Below are positions 46,207-55,266 of a stretch of DNA of 64,000 nt, in pieces. Source of the stretch: Enterococcus dongliensis. GTDB taxonomy: Bacteria; Bacillota; Bacilli; Lactobacillales; Enterococcaceae. The stretch spans positions 1-64,000 of the forward strand of contig NZ_BJDQ01000005.1 in the NCBI RefSeq assembly GCF_005405225.1, read 5' to 3'. The translations under genes were made by a program, and so were the position numbers. The number at the start of each line of letters is the position of its first letter. Position 1 is the first letter of the stretch. Below the pieces are notes generated by a model that was given only the letters and a program-made list of their open reading frames with translations, ran no database searches and was not told the DNA's origin.

Positions 46207-46860
46207 TCAATTCAATGCAAAATATAATGGTGCGAGTTCTTCTAATGCTTTCAACGTTTCCTGCACGATATCTGGTGTATTCTCCGTTTTAAACGTTAGT
46301 TTCCCTAGTTGAAAACTTCTATCTTGCATCGCCGTTTTTAATTTCTCCGGTTGGTTGTAATCTGCTAAAAACTCTGTAAGCGGCAGATGATCTGTCAGCT
46401 CGTGCTCTACTTGAGGCCAAATATAGTATGATTCAATATCAACAACTTGTTTGCTCCACGACTGCAACGTAGACAACAGTTCGTTGTATTCTGCTAAACT
46501 TCCTGCACGTTCATCACTTTTATAATGTTGAAACATCAAATAAACTTGAAATTGTTTTTTATTCAACAGTGTTGCTAAGCACGCATTTTGGTTTCTATGT
46601 TGCGGATTGCGATAGGCACACCAAAAATGATTTCTTAGATTCCAGCCGTTGGTCCAACTTTCAATTTTAGGTTTGCTCATATGGTAATTTTCTGGCAATG
46701 ATTTTGCTACCGTTTGTTGTATTGTCTTCCATTTTTGCCAGTGTTCTTTATAGTTTTGTTTTATTTGCTCTACTTCGTCTAGTGAATAAAATTCCTTTAA
46801 CTGCTTGAAGGCAAAAAAATCACGCTCAAACAATTGAAAGTCATCGATCGTTAATTCCAT
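46207..46860 (-). CDS. Hypothetical protein, possibly HI_0552 family
   Basis: 217 residues, soluble, aromatic-rich: WTNGWNLRNHFWCAYRNPQHRNQNACLATLLNKKQFQVYLMFQHYKS is the most distinctive stretch (about 72-118). It resembles the HI_0552 family (a Pfam family misleadingly titled as glucose-6-phosphate dehydrogenase or RNase P in some annotations); I do not assign an enzyme. No operon partners: DUF1858 is 104 bp downstream, tauE ends 122 bp upstream. Confidence 0.6.
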   Translation of the reverse strand: MELTIDDFQLFERDFFAFKQLKEFYSLDEVEQIKQNYKEHWQKWKTIQQTVAKSLPENYHMSKPKIESWTNGWNLRNHFWCAYRNPQHRNQNACLATLLNKKQFQVYLMFQHYKSDERAGSLAEYNELLSTLQSWSKQVVDIESYYIWPQVEHELTDHLPLTEFLADYNQPEKLKTAMQDRSFQLGKLTFKTENTPDIVQETLKALEELAPLYFALN

Positions 46861-46982
46861 GAAATCGCCTCTTTCCTTGAATCATCCTTATTGTAATCAT
46901 TCCAAATTATTTATTCAAACAAAATTTCTGCACAAAAAAAGTCCCTTTCCAAAAATAAGAAAGGAACTTTTTCAACTAACTG

Positions 46983-47849
46983 TTATTTGCGCAATCCTTT
47001 GCGGATATAAGTGATACCAGAATAGATTACTACGGCAATAACGATCCATGTTAAGACATTCATGTTTAGACCAGTAACGAATTTGGTCGCAATAATGACC
47101 CCAATGACCCCACCAATTGTAATCGCCAAACTAACTTTGCGTGCATAATCCCCAGTTTTAATGAAGTTCACGCCGGCAACAGGCATCAAACCTGCACAAG
47201 AAGCCATCATGATTGGAAAGGCTACCAATGGATTCAAACCTAACATATAAACCAAAGCCATACACGGTGCATACAATCCTACACCGATTGTCATCAAAGC
47301 GCCTAAGATGAAGTTCCCAACAATCCCGATGATCAATTTGATTCCTGTCAAACCAGTCAATGAATTTCCTGTTCCTAGTAAGTCAAGCAATCCTAATTGT
47401 TTCAAGGCCATCAAACCTGCCGTAACGATCAAGGCAATCCCCATGTAAAATTGAACCTTTTTCTCTGGCAATTTACTTACAGTTTTAGAACCTACATATG
47501 AACCAACGATCGCTGCAATTACTAGTGAGAACAGCGTTAATGGTGCGACTTTTACTACGGTAATAAAAATAAATGCTTCAATAATTACTGGAACAGTATG
47601 GGCAACATTCAATGTTCCCGGTAACTTGCGATCGTTGTCTAATTGCTTCGTCATTTCCAACAACATCGTCGTCGGTGCGAAACTCCCAATTCCTAACGTA
47701 TCCATCGCATCTGTTACTAGACCGATCAGACCTGAGACTAAAGAGTTTCCTCCACCCCAGTTTCCTCGTTCTGCAACTAAATCGCGAACAAAATAAAAAA
47801 GATAATAAACCAATAGGACGCCGAGCAGTCCCAACAAAATTTGTACCAT
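46983..47849 (-). CDS. TauE/SafE family anion exporter
   Basis: 288 residues with about eight membrane helices; TauE signatures include GIGSFAPTTMLLEMTKQL (about 57-74) and the repeated half LGLNPLVAFPIMMASCAGLMPVAGVNF. The family exports sulfite, sulfonates or related sulfur anions. A near-perfect FNR/FLP site lies about 76 bp upstream, linking it to the adjacent redox regulator. Monocistronic. Confidence 0.88.
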   Translation of the reverse strand: MVQILLGLLGVLLVYYLFYFVRDLVAERGNWGGGNSLVSGLIGLVTDAMDTLGIGSFAPTTMLLEMTKQLDNDRKLPGTLNVAHTVPVIIEAFIFITVVKVAPLTLFSLVIAAIVGSYVGSKTVSKLPEKKVQFYMGIALIVTAGLMALKQLGLLDLLGTGNSLTGLTGIKLIIGIVGNFILGALMTIGVGLYAPCMALVYMLGLNPLVAFPIMMASCAGLMPVAGVNFIKTGDYARKVSLAITIGGVIGVIIATKFVTGLNMNVLTWIVIAVVIYSGITYIRKGLRK

Positions 47850-47896
47850 AATTTTTTCTCCTTTGATAATTTAATAGATAAAAGCGCTTTTCCTTT

Positions 47897-47938
47897 TAAG
47901 ATAATACAACAGTTCACATGAGGTTTGACTTAAATCAA
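47897..47938 (-). promoter_or_regulatory. FNR/FLP-type box upstream of tauE
   Basis: Plus 47925-47938 reads TTGACTTAAATCAA, one mismatch from TTGAT-N4-ATCAA. On minus a TATTAT box follows 25 bases from its centre, and an overlapping TATCTT at 28 bases, giving centres near -37.5 or -40.5, slightly off the classical -41.5. A further TTGAT half-site is just upstream (around 47951). Confidence 0.65.
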
Positions 47939-48010
47939 ATAACAGTTTGATGATATTCGTCCAATAAACAGTACATTATTCAAAGAAACCTGTCAAATCA
48001 ATTTAAATTA

Positions 48011-48042
48011 AAAAAAAGCTGCAACAATGCGCTGTCACAGCC
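48011..48042 (-). terminator. Hairpin after the VOC gene
   Basis: Imperfect 10-bp arms 48017-48026 and 48033-48042 (two mismatches) followed by a seven-base T run on minus. It lies 100 bp past the stop at 48143; the AT-rich interval 48043-48142 holds nothing else recognised. Confidence 0.55.
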
Positions 48043-48142
48043 TCTTGATCTCAAATAAATATTCTTAAAAGGATTTTTTTAGAAAATAAGTTAAATATAC
48101 TTAAAAATTAGCTGATTGTTGCCAAAATTCAACGTGAGATTC

Positions 48143-48520
48143 TTATTCGTCAGGCGCTTCACTTAATACAAAATAATTATTCTCTGGATCAGAAAAATTG
48201 AATAATCGTCTGCCTGCTTGTTCGACGATTGGATTGACTTTTGGGCTGATTTTTTGCAAGCGTTCATGATACGCAGTCAGATCCGCTACTTTTAATAATA
48301 AAGATGGGAAATTATCTAGCACTTCTGGAGAGTATTTTTCAATAAATCGTCGCTCAAATAAAACTAGCTGTACCGCATCAAATAATTCTATGGTCACTTG
48401 GAAAGAGTCGTCAATCATCGTTTGTTGTGAAAGAATTTTTCCATCCAATCCTTCTTGCCAAAATGCAGCACAAGTTGCGACATCATCGACATACAGCATA
48501 ATCTCGATTCCTTTAAGCAT
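48143..48520 (-). CDS. VOC (glyoxalase/bleomycin resistance) superfamily protein
   Basis: 125 residues with one VOC domain of paired beta-alpha-beta units: IEIMLYVDDVATCAAFWQEGL at the N-terminus and RRLFNFSDPENNYFVLSEAP at the end. PhnB-like small member; substrate unknown. Overlaps the DUF1801 gene by 8 bases, so they are probably co-translated. Confidence 0.85.
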   Translation of the reverse strand: MLKGIEIMLYVDDVATCAAFWQEGLDGKILSQQTMIDDSFQVTIELFDAVQLVLFERRFIEKYSPEVLDNFPSLLLKVADLTAYHERLQKISPKVNPIVEQAGRRLFNFSDPENNYFVLSEAPDE

Positions 48521-48863
48521 TTTTAGCCACCACTTCCTCTAAACGAAAATGAATCATCTCTTTGATTAACTCTGTCGGTATTTTTTGTTCATAAGGAATT
48601 TGTACAGCGCCTTTTGACGTTTGATAGTCTTTCAATTGTTCTTTGAATGCTTCAATCACACTTGGCGTCGGGTAAAATCCTACATGTTTTTTCATTGCAC
48701 CAAAATGAACTAGATTTTCTTTCAAATGGAAAGTCGGCATTCCGTAAGAAATTTTTTCAACTGTTTCTGCTGGGACCAATTCTTTGATAAGTTGGTAAAG
48801 CTCCTTCAACATTGGCTGTTGTTTCTTATCGGCCTCATTGATATACGTTTCAATCGGTGTCAT
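48513..48863 (-). CDS. DUF1801 (YdhG-like) protein
   Basis: 116 residues: ETYINEADKKQQPMLKELYQLIKELVPAETVEKISYGMPTFHLKENLVHFGAMKKHVGFYP is the DUF1801 signature (YdhG of B. subtilis, Fra/YdhG iron-chaperone fold). Role in iron handling has been proposed for a frataxin-like relative, but nothing here confirms it. First of a two-gene unit with the VOC protein. Confidence 0.85.
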   Translation of the reverse strand: MTPIETYINEADKKQQPMLKELYQLIKELVPAETVEKISYGMPTFHLKENLVHFGAMKKHVGFYPTPSVIEAFKEQLKDYQTSKGAVQIPYEQKIPTELIKEMIHFRLEEVVAKNA

Positions 48864-48946
48864 GATTTTCTCTCCTTTTTCAAGCTAATTAGAGAATCTC
48901 TCTTTTCATCTTAGCGAAAATGACAGAAAAGTGATACATATTTGCT

Positions 48947-49255
48947 CTACTCATCCTTGAGCAAATCTCCCAATGAAAAGCCGTCAAACGTTTCCCCATC
49001 ATAATACTTTAATAATTGATCTGCTGTTAATAAAGAAGAGGTCATTTCTTCATCCTTATCCTCGACTTGATTCAATACTGCATATTCCTGATATTGTTCA
49101 GCCAATTGGCGATACATCGCTTTTTTAGAAGCTCCTGTTCCAGTAATGAACGGCAGCTCTTTGATATGTCCACGATAAAGGGGCAACTCATCCACCCATT
49201 CGATTGGCTGTTCCACGACTGTTAATTGGACTTCAGCAAAAATCTCTTCATACAT
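48947..49255 (-). CDS. Hypothetical protein
   Basis: 102 residues, acidic, not recognised. Contains PFITGTGASKKAMYRQLAEQYQEY (about 35-58), which looks like a helical DNA- or protein-contact segment, and ends in GFSLGDLLKDE. The start overlaps the AraC regulator stop by 8 bases, so the two are co-expressed; it could be an accessory of that regulator. Confidence 0.65.
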   Translation of the reverse strand: MYEEIFAEVQLTVVEQPIEWVDELPLYRGHIKELPFITGTGASKKAMYRQLAEQYQEYAVLNQVEDKDEEMTSSLLTADQLLKYYDGETFDGFSLGDLLKDE

Positions 49256-50207
49256 TTAGTTTCTTCCTTTCATTTTTCCGATATTGACGCGGTGTGATGC
49301 CTTCGATCTGTTTAAAACGTTTATAAAAAAATGCTTTATCTTTATAGCCTAAACGCTCTACGATTGTTTGTACCGTCAATTCTGTTTGGATCAAATAATT
49401 TTTGCAGCGCTCGATTCTGTGCAATAAAACAATCTCTGTAAAAGAATGACCCGTTTTTTCTTTCAATAAACTCGATAAATAATTAGGATGAAAATGAAAT
49501 TTCTGTGCGACTTCTTCTAAAGTCACTTGTTCCAAACGCGCATCGATATAAGCCAATAGCTCTTCGGTCAGTTGTCCATTGGAGACAAAATCATCTTTGG
49601 CGATCAATCGTTCCGGGGACGCTTGACTGATCTCAACGACAAGAAGTACAAAGGCTGACTTAGTCACTTTATTATTGAAATAGGCCATTTTAACGATTTG
49701 TTTTAACAACAACAACGCGTAAAAATGGACATCTGTCGTTTTGGCAAAATCATACACTAGATATCGGCTGATACCTATAAATTCATCACTCAACGCTTCG
49801 ATAAAAAATCGATAAAGCAGCGGCTCTTCAAAAAATTGTCCTAATAATGATGCTGTAAAATAACTAGGTTTAAAATAAAAAACGATGATTTCAGAAGTCG
49901 ATTCACCACTATAGCTAAAATCCGTCGCCGTATTGGTTATAACCAGCCCTCCAGCAGTCAAACATATCTCTGAGTCATCGAGCTTGGCTGTTACAGATCC
50001 ATTGATCACATATAAAATCCGAAGAAAACCTGTTGTTACCTTCAATTGGTCACACGTTTTTTTGGTCACAAAAGCAGCGATTTCTCGCTGAGGATCTTCC
50101 TTAAAACGGTGAACCTCATCGTTCATCTGATTCTCATTCACTAGATAACAATCCAGCGTTTTTAAAAATCGATAAAAATCTGTATACTGCCCCGTCGTTA
50201 CATCCAC
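49248..50207 (-). CDS. AraC family transcriptional regulator
   Basis: 319 residues. N-terminal cupin-like sensor domain (about 25-150, with a beta-rich LRILYVINGSVTAKLDDSEICLTAGGLVI) and a C-terminal double helix-turn-helix (about 215-315: LEEVAQKFHFHPNYLSSLLKEKTGHSF and VERLGYKDKAFFYKRFKQIEGITPRQYRKN). Ligand and targets unknown; divergent from proC with a 216-bp gap. Confidence 0.88.
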   Translation of the reverse strand: MDVTTGQYTDFYRFLKTLDCYLVNENQMNDEVHRFKEDPQREIAAFVTKKTCDQLKVTTGFLRILYVINGSVTAKLDDSEICLTAGGLVITNTATDFSYSGESTSEIIVFYFKPSYFTASLLGQFFEEPLLYRFFIEALSDEFIGISRYLVYDFAKTTDVHFYALLLLKQIVKMAYFNNKVTKSAFVLLVVEISQASPERLIAKDDFVSNGQLTEELLAYIDARLEQVTLEEVAQKFHFHPNYLSSLLKEKTGHSFTEIVLLHRIERCKNYLIQTELTVQTIVERLGYKDKAFFYKRFKQIEGITPRQYRKNERKKLNV

Positions 50208-50423
50208 TGCGCCACCACCTTAAAATCGAACACTTTCTTCTTTATCTAAACTATTCCAAATACTTATCTGTCAGCATATACTTACTTTATTGATTGTACC
50301 ATGTTTTTAAAGTCTCGACATTTGATTCAAACACTAAAACATAACTATTCAGATTCATCTTATGAATGTTTCATTGAATAGCAGCTGATTGTAATCTCGC
50401 AAACAAAATTAGGAGGAAATAGC

Positions 50424-51236
50424 ATGAAAATTGGATTCATCGGTGCCGGTAATATGGCTTCTGCAATCGTTGAAGGAATGATTCAAAATGGTTTTAGCCA
50501 ACCAGAAGATCTTTATTTATACGATATCTCGACTGAAAAAGTACAGGCCTTTGCAAAAAAAGTTGGTGCGCACGTTTCAACAGATCCCCAAGAAGTAATT
50601 CAAACAGTGGACGCTTTGATTTTAGCAGTCAAACCGAATGTTATTAAAGGGGTCTTACTAGAAGCAAAAGAAGCAATCTTACAAAATAATCCATTGATCG
50701 TTTCCATCGCAGCTGGAACTAGCACAGAAACAATCTATGAAGTCTTTGAAACAGATCAGCCGATTCGAATAGTACGTGTGATGCCAAATATGAATGCAAT
50801 GGTCGGTGAAGGCGCAGCTGCTGTTTGTGGAAATGCAGCTGCCACAAAAGAAGATGTGTCACTGATCATCGATCTGTTTAACGCTGTAGGCAAAGCTTGG
50901 CCGCTAGAAGAAAAATATTTTTCTATTTTTACTGCAATCGCAGGAAGCTCACCTGCTTATGCCTTTTTATTTATTGATTCCATCGCTCGTGCCGCAGTAA
51001 AAAATGGTCTTCCAAAAGACTTGGCCTTAGAAATGGCTACACAAGCAATTTTAGGTAGCGCTGAGACCTTGGCTCACAGCAAAGAAAATCCTTGGACACT
51101 TATCGATCGTGTTAGTTCTCCTGGTGGGACAACCGTGGCAGGAATCGTCGAATTAGAAGACAACGCCTTTATCTCGACTGTGATCAAAGGTATCGATGCC
51201 ACGATTCGTAAAGATGAAGAATTAGGGAAAAAATAG
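50424..51236 (+). CDS. proC: Pyrroline-5-carboxylate reductase
   Basis: Last step of proline synthesis, NAD(P)H-dependent. 270 residues. Rossmann motif IGFIGAGNMASAIVEGM (3-19), RVMPNMNAMVGEGAAAVCGN at about 116-135, and the C-terminal signature ending DRVSSPGGTTVAGIVELE. RBS AGGAGG. It stands next to the betaine transporter; proline and betaine are both compatible solutes, though I see no shared operator. Confidence 0.96.
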   Translation: MKIGFIGAGNMASAIVEGMIQNGFSQPEDLYLYDISTEKVQAFAKKVGAHVSTDPQEVIQTVDALILAVKPNVIKGVLLEAKEAILQNNPLIVSIAAGTSTETIYEVFETDQPIRIVRVMPNMNAMVGEGAAAVCGNAAATKEDVSLIIDLFNAVGKAWPLEEKYFSIFTAIAGSSPAYAFLFIDSIARAAVKNGLPKDLALEMATQAILGSAETLAHSKENPWTLIDRVSSPGGTTVAGIVELEDNAFISTVIKGIDATIRKDEELGKK

Positions 51237-51273
51237 TTAGCGATTATCAATGAATACACTGCCAGTAACCAAA

Positions 51274-51315
51274 AATGCCCCAACACTCAACTTTTAAGTT
51301 GAGCGTTGGGGCATT
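51274..51315. terminator. Bidirectional terminator between proC and busAB
   Basis: 18-bp arms (one A-C mismatch) 51274-51291 and 51298-51315 around TTTTAA, with A/T tracts; shared by the converging genes. Confidence 0.9.
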
Positions 51316-51318
51316 TAT

Positions 51319-53043
51319 TTATTTCTTCCAGCTTGCGACTTCTTTTTGATGGTCTTTAATCCAGTCTTGAGCGGCCTTGGAAGGATCTGTTCCTTCATTA
51401 ATCGCTAACATGACACTTTCCATATCTTTTTGGTTCCAGTGGAAATTGTCCAGCACTTGATACGCTTCCGGTTGATCATTTTTCAAATCTTTACGGGCTA
51501 TCGTATGGATTGCTTCTTCTGTTCCCATTGCACCTTTTGGATCTTCTAAATATTTCAAACCGTATTTAGCAAACATCCAATGAGGCGACCAACCTGTAAT
51601 AACAATTGGTTCTTTCTTTTTGATTGCTTGACCCAATGCTACAGTCATCGCACCTGATGAAGACGTTGAGACTTTCCAATCTGCTAAGTTTGGATAAGCT
51701 TTTAGTGTATCTTCAGCTGCATTGACGACTCCTGCACCAGGTTCGATCCCAGTAATGGTCTTATCTGCTTGATCTGTCAAATCTTCAATCGAATCAACTG
51801 CCATATAATCTGGTACAACGATGCCGACTCGCGCGCCTGTTAAATTAACGCCTAGGTCCTCAACTTGATCTTTGTATTGAGCAAATTGTGATTTATGGGT
51901 ATTTGGTAACCAAGCAGCCACCATTGCATCGGACTCACCTTTTGTGACAGATTCCCACATGATTGCATTATCCAAAGGTGTCAGATTGACATTATAGCCC
52001 ATCTCTTTTAAAACTTCCCCAATGACATGAGTAGAAGCAACTTCTGTATCCCACTCAACGTACGTCAGATTGATTGTTCCTTTGTTTTCTTTAGACATCC
52101 CGCCTAGACTAAACGAAGCGAGCAAGGCGACCACAGCCACTACTGCTACTGTGATACCGATTTTTTTCTTTTTAGTTTTTGGTATTTTTTCGGTTGCATG
52201 TTGTTTTGGTTTATTAATATTTTGTGTAAAGCGATCAATAATAATAGCTAGAATTACTAGCGCTAAACCATTAACAAAACCATTTCCCACTTGTGCTCGT
52301 TGTAAAGCGGACAAAACGCCGCGACCAAGACCGGGAGCTCCAATCATTGACGCGATAACGACCATTGACAAAGCCAACATCGTCGTTTGATTGATCCCTG
52401 CTAAAATCGTGCTTTTAGCTAGCGGCAATTCCAATTTAAACAATTTTTGTTTACCCGTTCCGCCAAATGAATCGGAAGCTTCTATTAGTTCTTTAGGAAT
52501 TTGACGAATCCCCAAATTCGTAAAACGAACGGTTGGCGGCAATGCAAAGATCACAGAAGCAAACACTCCTGGTACCATTCCGATTCCAAAAAAGGCAACC
52601 GCTGGAATCAAATAGACAAATCCTGGCATTGTCTGCATAAAGTCTAAAATCGGTGTGATGATTTTTTTAGCTGTCTCATTTTTAGCCATTAAAATCCCTA
52701 GTGGTACACCAATGATGATTGACAAAAGACTTGATAAAAGCACTAAGGTAACAGTGCTCATAAGATCTGCCCACAATCCTTGATTGTAAATAAACAGCAG
52801 ACCAATCAAGGTGAAACTTGTCAGCCCCCATTTTTTATTCGAGATAAAAAAGGCGACAATCGTTAGAACAAGAATAAACAATAATGGTGGAATCATCGTC
52901 AGAAGATTGGTCATACCGTCCATCAAAAATTGTCCCGCGTGTTGCAATACAGAGAATAGTCCCGCAAAAGTTCCTGTTAACCAATTTGTAAATGCCTCGA
53001 CCCAATCTGCAACAGGTAAGGCTTGTTGTAAAATATTAAACAT
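51319..53043 (-). CDS. busAB: Glycine betaine ABC transporter, permease-substrate-binding fusion
   Basis: 574 residues. N-terminal permease (about 1-280; the BPD transmembrane EAA loop region is [29 protein letters not shown]) fused to a substrate-binding domain after a membrane anchor at about 290-315 (about 325-574; [28 protein letters not shown] residues of the betaine box). Same fused architecture as OpuABC/BusAB of lactococci, gathering betaine against osmotic stress. The start overlaps busAA by 8 bases. The only evidence for substrate is family. Confidence 0.94.
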   Translation of the reverse strand: MFNILQQALPVADWVEAFTNWLTGTFAGLFSVLQHAGQFLMDGMTNLLTMIPPLLFILVLTIVAFFISNKKWGLTSFTLIGLLFIYNQGLWADLMSTVTLVLLSSLLSIIIGVPLGILMAKNETAKKIITPILDFMQTMPGFVYLIPAVAFFGIGMVPGVFASVIFALPPTVRFTNLGIRQIPKELIEASDSFGGTGKQKLFKLELPLAKSTILAGINQTTMLALSMVVIASMIGAPGLGRGVLSALQRAQVGNGFVNGLALVILAIIIDRFTQNINKPKQHATEKIPKTKKKKIGITVAVVAVVALLASFSLGGMSKENKGTINLTYVEWDTEVASTHVIGEVLKEMGYNVNLTPLDNAIMWESVTKGESDAMVAAWLPNTHKSQFAQYKDQVEDLGVNLTGARVGIVVPDYMAVDSIEDLTDQADKTITGIEPGAGVVNAAEDTLKAYPNLADWKVSTSSSGAMTVALGQAIKKKEPIVITGWSPHWMFAKYGLKYLEDPKGAMGTEEAIHTIARKDLKNDQPEAYQVLDNFHWNQKDMESVMLAINEGTDPSKAAQDWIKDHQKEVASWKK

Positions 53044-54229
53044 GTTCTGCCACCTCTTCTGTATTTGCTAATGCTTCCAACACGCTGCCGCGAATAACGA
53101 CCCCGACTAAACGATCCCCTTCAACTACTGCTAATGGTGCTGGTGAATCAAAAATCAGATTGAAAATATCAGTGACCAGCATATCCTTCGGGATCCGTCG
53201 AACATTTTTATCAATGACCTCTTTTAAGGTCAAATTATTTTTGCGAGCTTCCAAAGCTTTTTCTGCTGTTAGACTCCCTTTTAATTTACGTTTTCGATCG
53301 ACTGCTAAAAGCATACTGACTTCTTCTTTTCGCATTCGATTTAATGCGACATTCGGACCATCAACTTCGATATTCGTCGTCAAAGCAGGTACCATGATAT
53401 TTTGTGCCGTCAAGACTTTCGAGCGATCTACATCTTCTACAAAATCACGGACGTATTGATTAGCTGGATGGGTCAAGATTTCTTCCCCTGTGCCGATCTG
53501 CATAATCTGACCATCTTTCATCAAAGCGATTCGATCTCCGATTCGCAACGCTTCGTTCAAATCATGCGTGATAAAAATGATCGTTTTTTGGACATTTGAT
53601 TGCAGATCTAACAATTCATCTTGCATCTCACGACGAATCAATGGATCAAGTGCTGAGAAAGCTTCATCCATCAATAATATTTCCGGATCATTTGCTAATG
53701 CTCGTGCTAGACCGACCCGCTGCTGCATCCCACCGGATAATTGATTAGGATATTGGTCTTTAAAACTCAGTAAGCCAGAATTTTCCAATGCTTGTTCTGC
53801 CTTTGCCTGTCGTTCTGCTTTTGGTACTCCACGTACTTCGAGTCCATATTCTGTATTTTCTAAAATCGTACGGTGAGGAAATAAACCAAAATTTTGAAAA
53901 ACCATATTGATTTTATGACGCCGGACTTCTCGCAGTGCTTCTTTGTCCATTTTGGCAATGTTTTCCCCATCGATATAGATCTCACCTGATGTTGGATCAA
54001 TCAAGCGATTTAATAAACGGATCATCGTTGATTTCCCACTGCCAGAAAGACCCATAATAACAAAAATCTCACCTTCATTGACTTCAAAATTTGCATCATA
54101 CACACCAACAGTCGCGCCTGTTTGTTCTAAAATTTCAGTTTTATCGCGATTTTCTTGAATCATCGCAAGGGCTTGTTGCTGTTTCTTACCAAAGATTTTA
54201 GTCAGATGTTCTACCTTAACTTTACTCAA
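53036..54229 (-). CDS. busAA: Glycine betaine ABC transporter ATP-binding protein with CBS domains
   Basis: 397 residues from a TTG at 54229: AGGAGG sits 8 bases upstream, while the in-frame ATG at 54259 lies before that site and inside the operator. ATPase: Walker [10 protein letters not shown], signature [15 protein letters not shown], Walker [13 protein letters not shown]. Two CBS domains at about 270-390, which in OpuA sense ionic strength and c-di-AMP. First gene of busAA-busAB. Confidence 0.94.
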   Translation of the reverse strand: MSKVKVEHLTKIFGKKQQQALAMIQENRDKTEILEQTGATVGVYDANFEVNEGEIFVIMGLSGSGKSTMIRLLNRLIDPTSGEIYIDGENIAKMDKEALREVRRHKINMVFQNFGLFPHRTILENTEYGLEVRGVPKAERQAKAEQALENSGLLSFKDQYPNQLSGGMQQRVGLARALANDPEILLMDEAFSALDPLIRREMQDELLDLQSNVQKTIIFITHDLNEALRIGDRIALMKDGQIMQIGTGEEILTHPANQYVRDFVEDVDRSKVLTAQNIMVPALTTNIEVDGPNVALNRMRKEEVSMLLAVDRKRKLKGSLTAEKALEARKNNLTLKEVIDKNVRRIPKDMLVTDIFNLIFDSPAPLAVVEGDRLVGVVIRGSVLEALANTEEVAEHV

Positions 54230-54248
54230 AAATATATCCTCCTCTTGA

Positions 54249-54286
54249 AAAGTGACCATATAACCTTAACATCGTGTGGTCACTTT
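54249..54286 (-). promoter_or_regulatory. BusR-type operator and promoter of busAA
   Basis: A 10-bp inverted repeat, AAAGTGACCA (54249-54258) and TGGTCACTTT (54277-54286), separated by 18 bp, i.e. GTGAC-N22-GTCAC. A TTGACA -35 (minus; plus 54286-54291) touches the distal arm, and the proximal arm is 20 bp before the busAA start. This is what I recall of the widely spaced BusR operators of lactococci and streptococci; repressor binding here would block transcription. Confidence 0.8.
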
Positions 54287-54321
54287 GTCAAAAAAGCTGC
54301 TGACAATTTTCAGTAAATAAA

Positions 54322-54351
54322 AAAAGAAAGAAGCAATCGCTTCTTTCTTTT
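54322..54351 (-). terminator. Terminator after busR
   Basis: 13-bp perfect arms 54322-54334 and 54339-54351 with AATC loop and a T run on minus; separates busR from the busA promoter. Confidence 0.85.
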
Positions 54352-54355
54352 GAGA

Positions 54356-54994
54356 TCAGTTACCTGGATAAAACAAATGTTGCATACGTTGCAGAACCAA
54401 TTCATTACCGACAAAAAACAACGTGTCTCCTGCACAAATTTTAGCGTAAGGACCAGGGGACAGCAACAATTCATTTTTTTGCTGGATTGCGACGATTGTA
54501 GCACCTGTTTCATGCCAAATATTCAATTCATTGACCGTTTCTTCTAAATGAGCCGCTTCATCAGTCAACGTCAGCTCATAGGGAACAAAGGGCGCCACAT
54601 TATGTACACGCTTTGTTTGTAGCAGCAATTGATTCAATAACTTACTAACAGAATCTAGTTCCTGTTTTTGTTTTTCGACACTAGCTTGAATCTCGTTGTT
54701 TATTTCTTGAATCGATTGCACATCTTGATACTTCTCAAAATAAACTTGTGCTTTTTCCCGCGAACGCACATATGCACCGCTGCCATGTCGGACTTCCATA
54801 ATCCCTAAATCTACTAAAACATTGATCGCCTTGCGTGCTGTCTCAGGTGAAACATTGAAATTACTAGCCAATGTTGAGCGTGCATGGATCTTTTCTCCTA
54901 CTTGATACCGTTTATCCGCGATTCTTTCCGCGATTTCTACCGCTACTTGCTGGTAACGCGGCAGTAAAATCCGCTTCTTGTTTTCCCCTTCCAT
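54356..54994 (-). CDS. busR: GntR/RCK_C regulator BusR (c-di-AMP-responsive repressor)
   Basis: 212 residues from the ATG at 54994 (GAGGG upstream). N-terminal GntR winged helix (about 8-75; ASNFNVSPETARKAINVLVDLGIMEVRHGSGAYV), coiled coil (about 90-125), and a C-terminal TrkA_C/RCK_C domain (about 130-212; ELNIWHETGATIVAIQQKNELLLSPG). This rare domain pairing is that of BusR, which binds cyclic di-AMP and represses betaine uptake. Located directly upstream of its expected target. Confidence 0.92.
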   Translation of the reverse strand: MEGENKKRILLPRYQQVAVEIAERIADKRYQVGEKIHARSTLASNFNVSPETARKAINVLVDLGIMEVRHGSGAYVRSREKAQVYFEKYQDVQSIQEINNEIQASVEKQKQELDSVSKLLNQLLLQTKRVHNVAPFVPYELTLTDEAAHLEETVNELNIWHETGATIVAIQQKNELLLSPGPYAKICAGDTLFFVGNELVLQRMQHLFYPGN

Positions 54995-55266
54995 TCCGAT
55001 CCCTCTTTTTCTGCAGAATTCTTTCCAAGCATAGCATATTTTTTTCAGAAAAGCTGTATTCATCATGAGTAGCAAAAATGAATTTGTTAGTGTTTTCGTC
55101 TTTAGAATTTAATCATAGAAGTAATTTTTTCAAGGTTTTCTTTCGCATTTTTTTCTAAAAAAAGTTACGCTAACTCAGATTGTCTATTCTGTTTGCTTTT
55201 TGTATTACCAAATTAGGGATAATCGACGCATCAAAGGAGTCATTATTAGAAACTAGGAGTGATTAT

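Noticed and set aside
10947..48042. Similar GGCTGTGAC hairpins at 10.95 and 48.03 kb as a dispersed repeat family
   Set aside because: Both follow genes and carry T runs; the similarity is short and the second stem is imperfect, so ordinary terminators suffice.
55180..55266. A longer N-terminus for NupC from 55180
   Set aside because: No initiator with a ribosome site, and the added residues are not like the family; TTG at 55267 fits.
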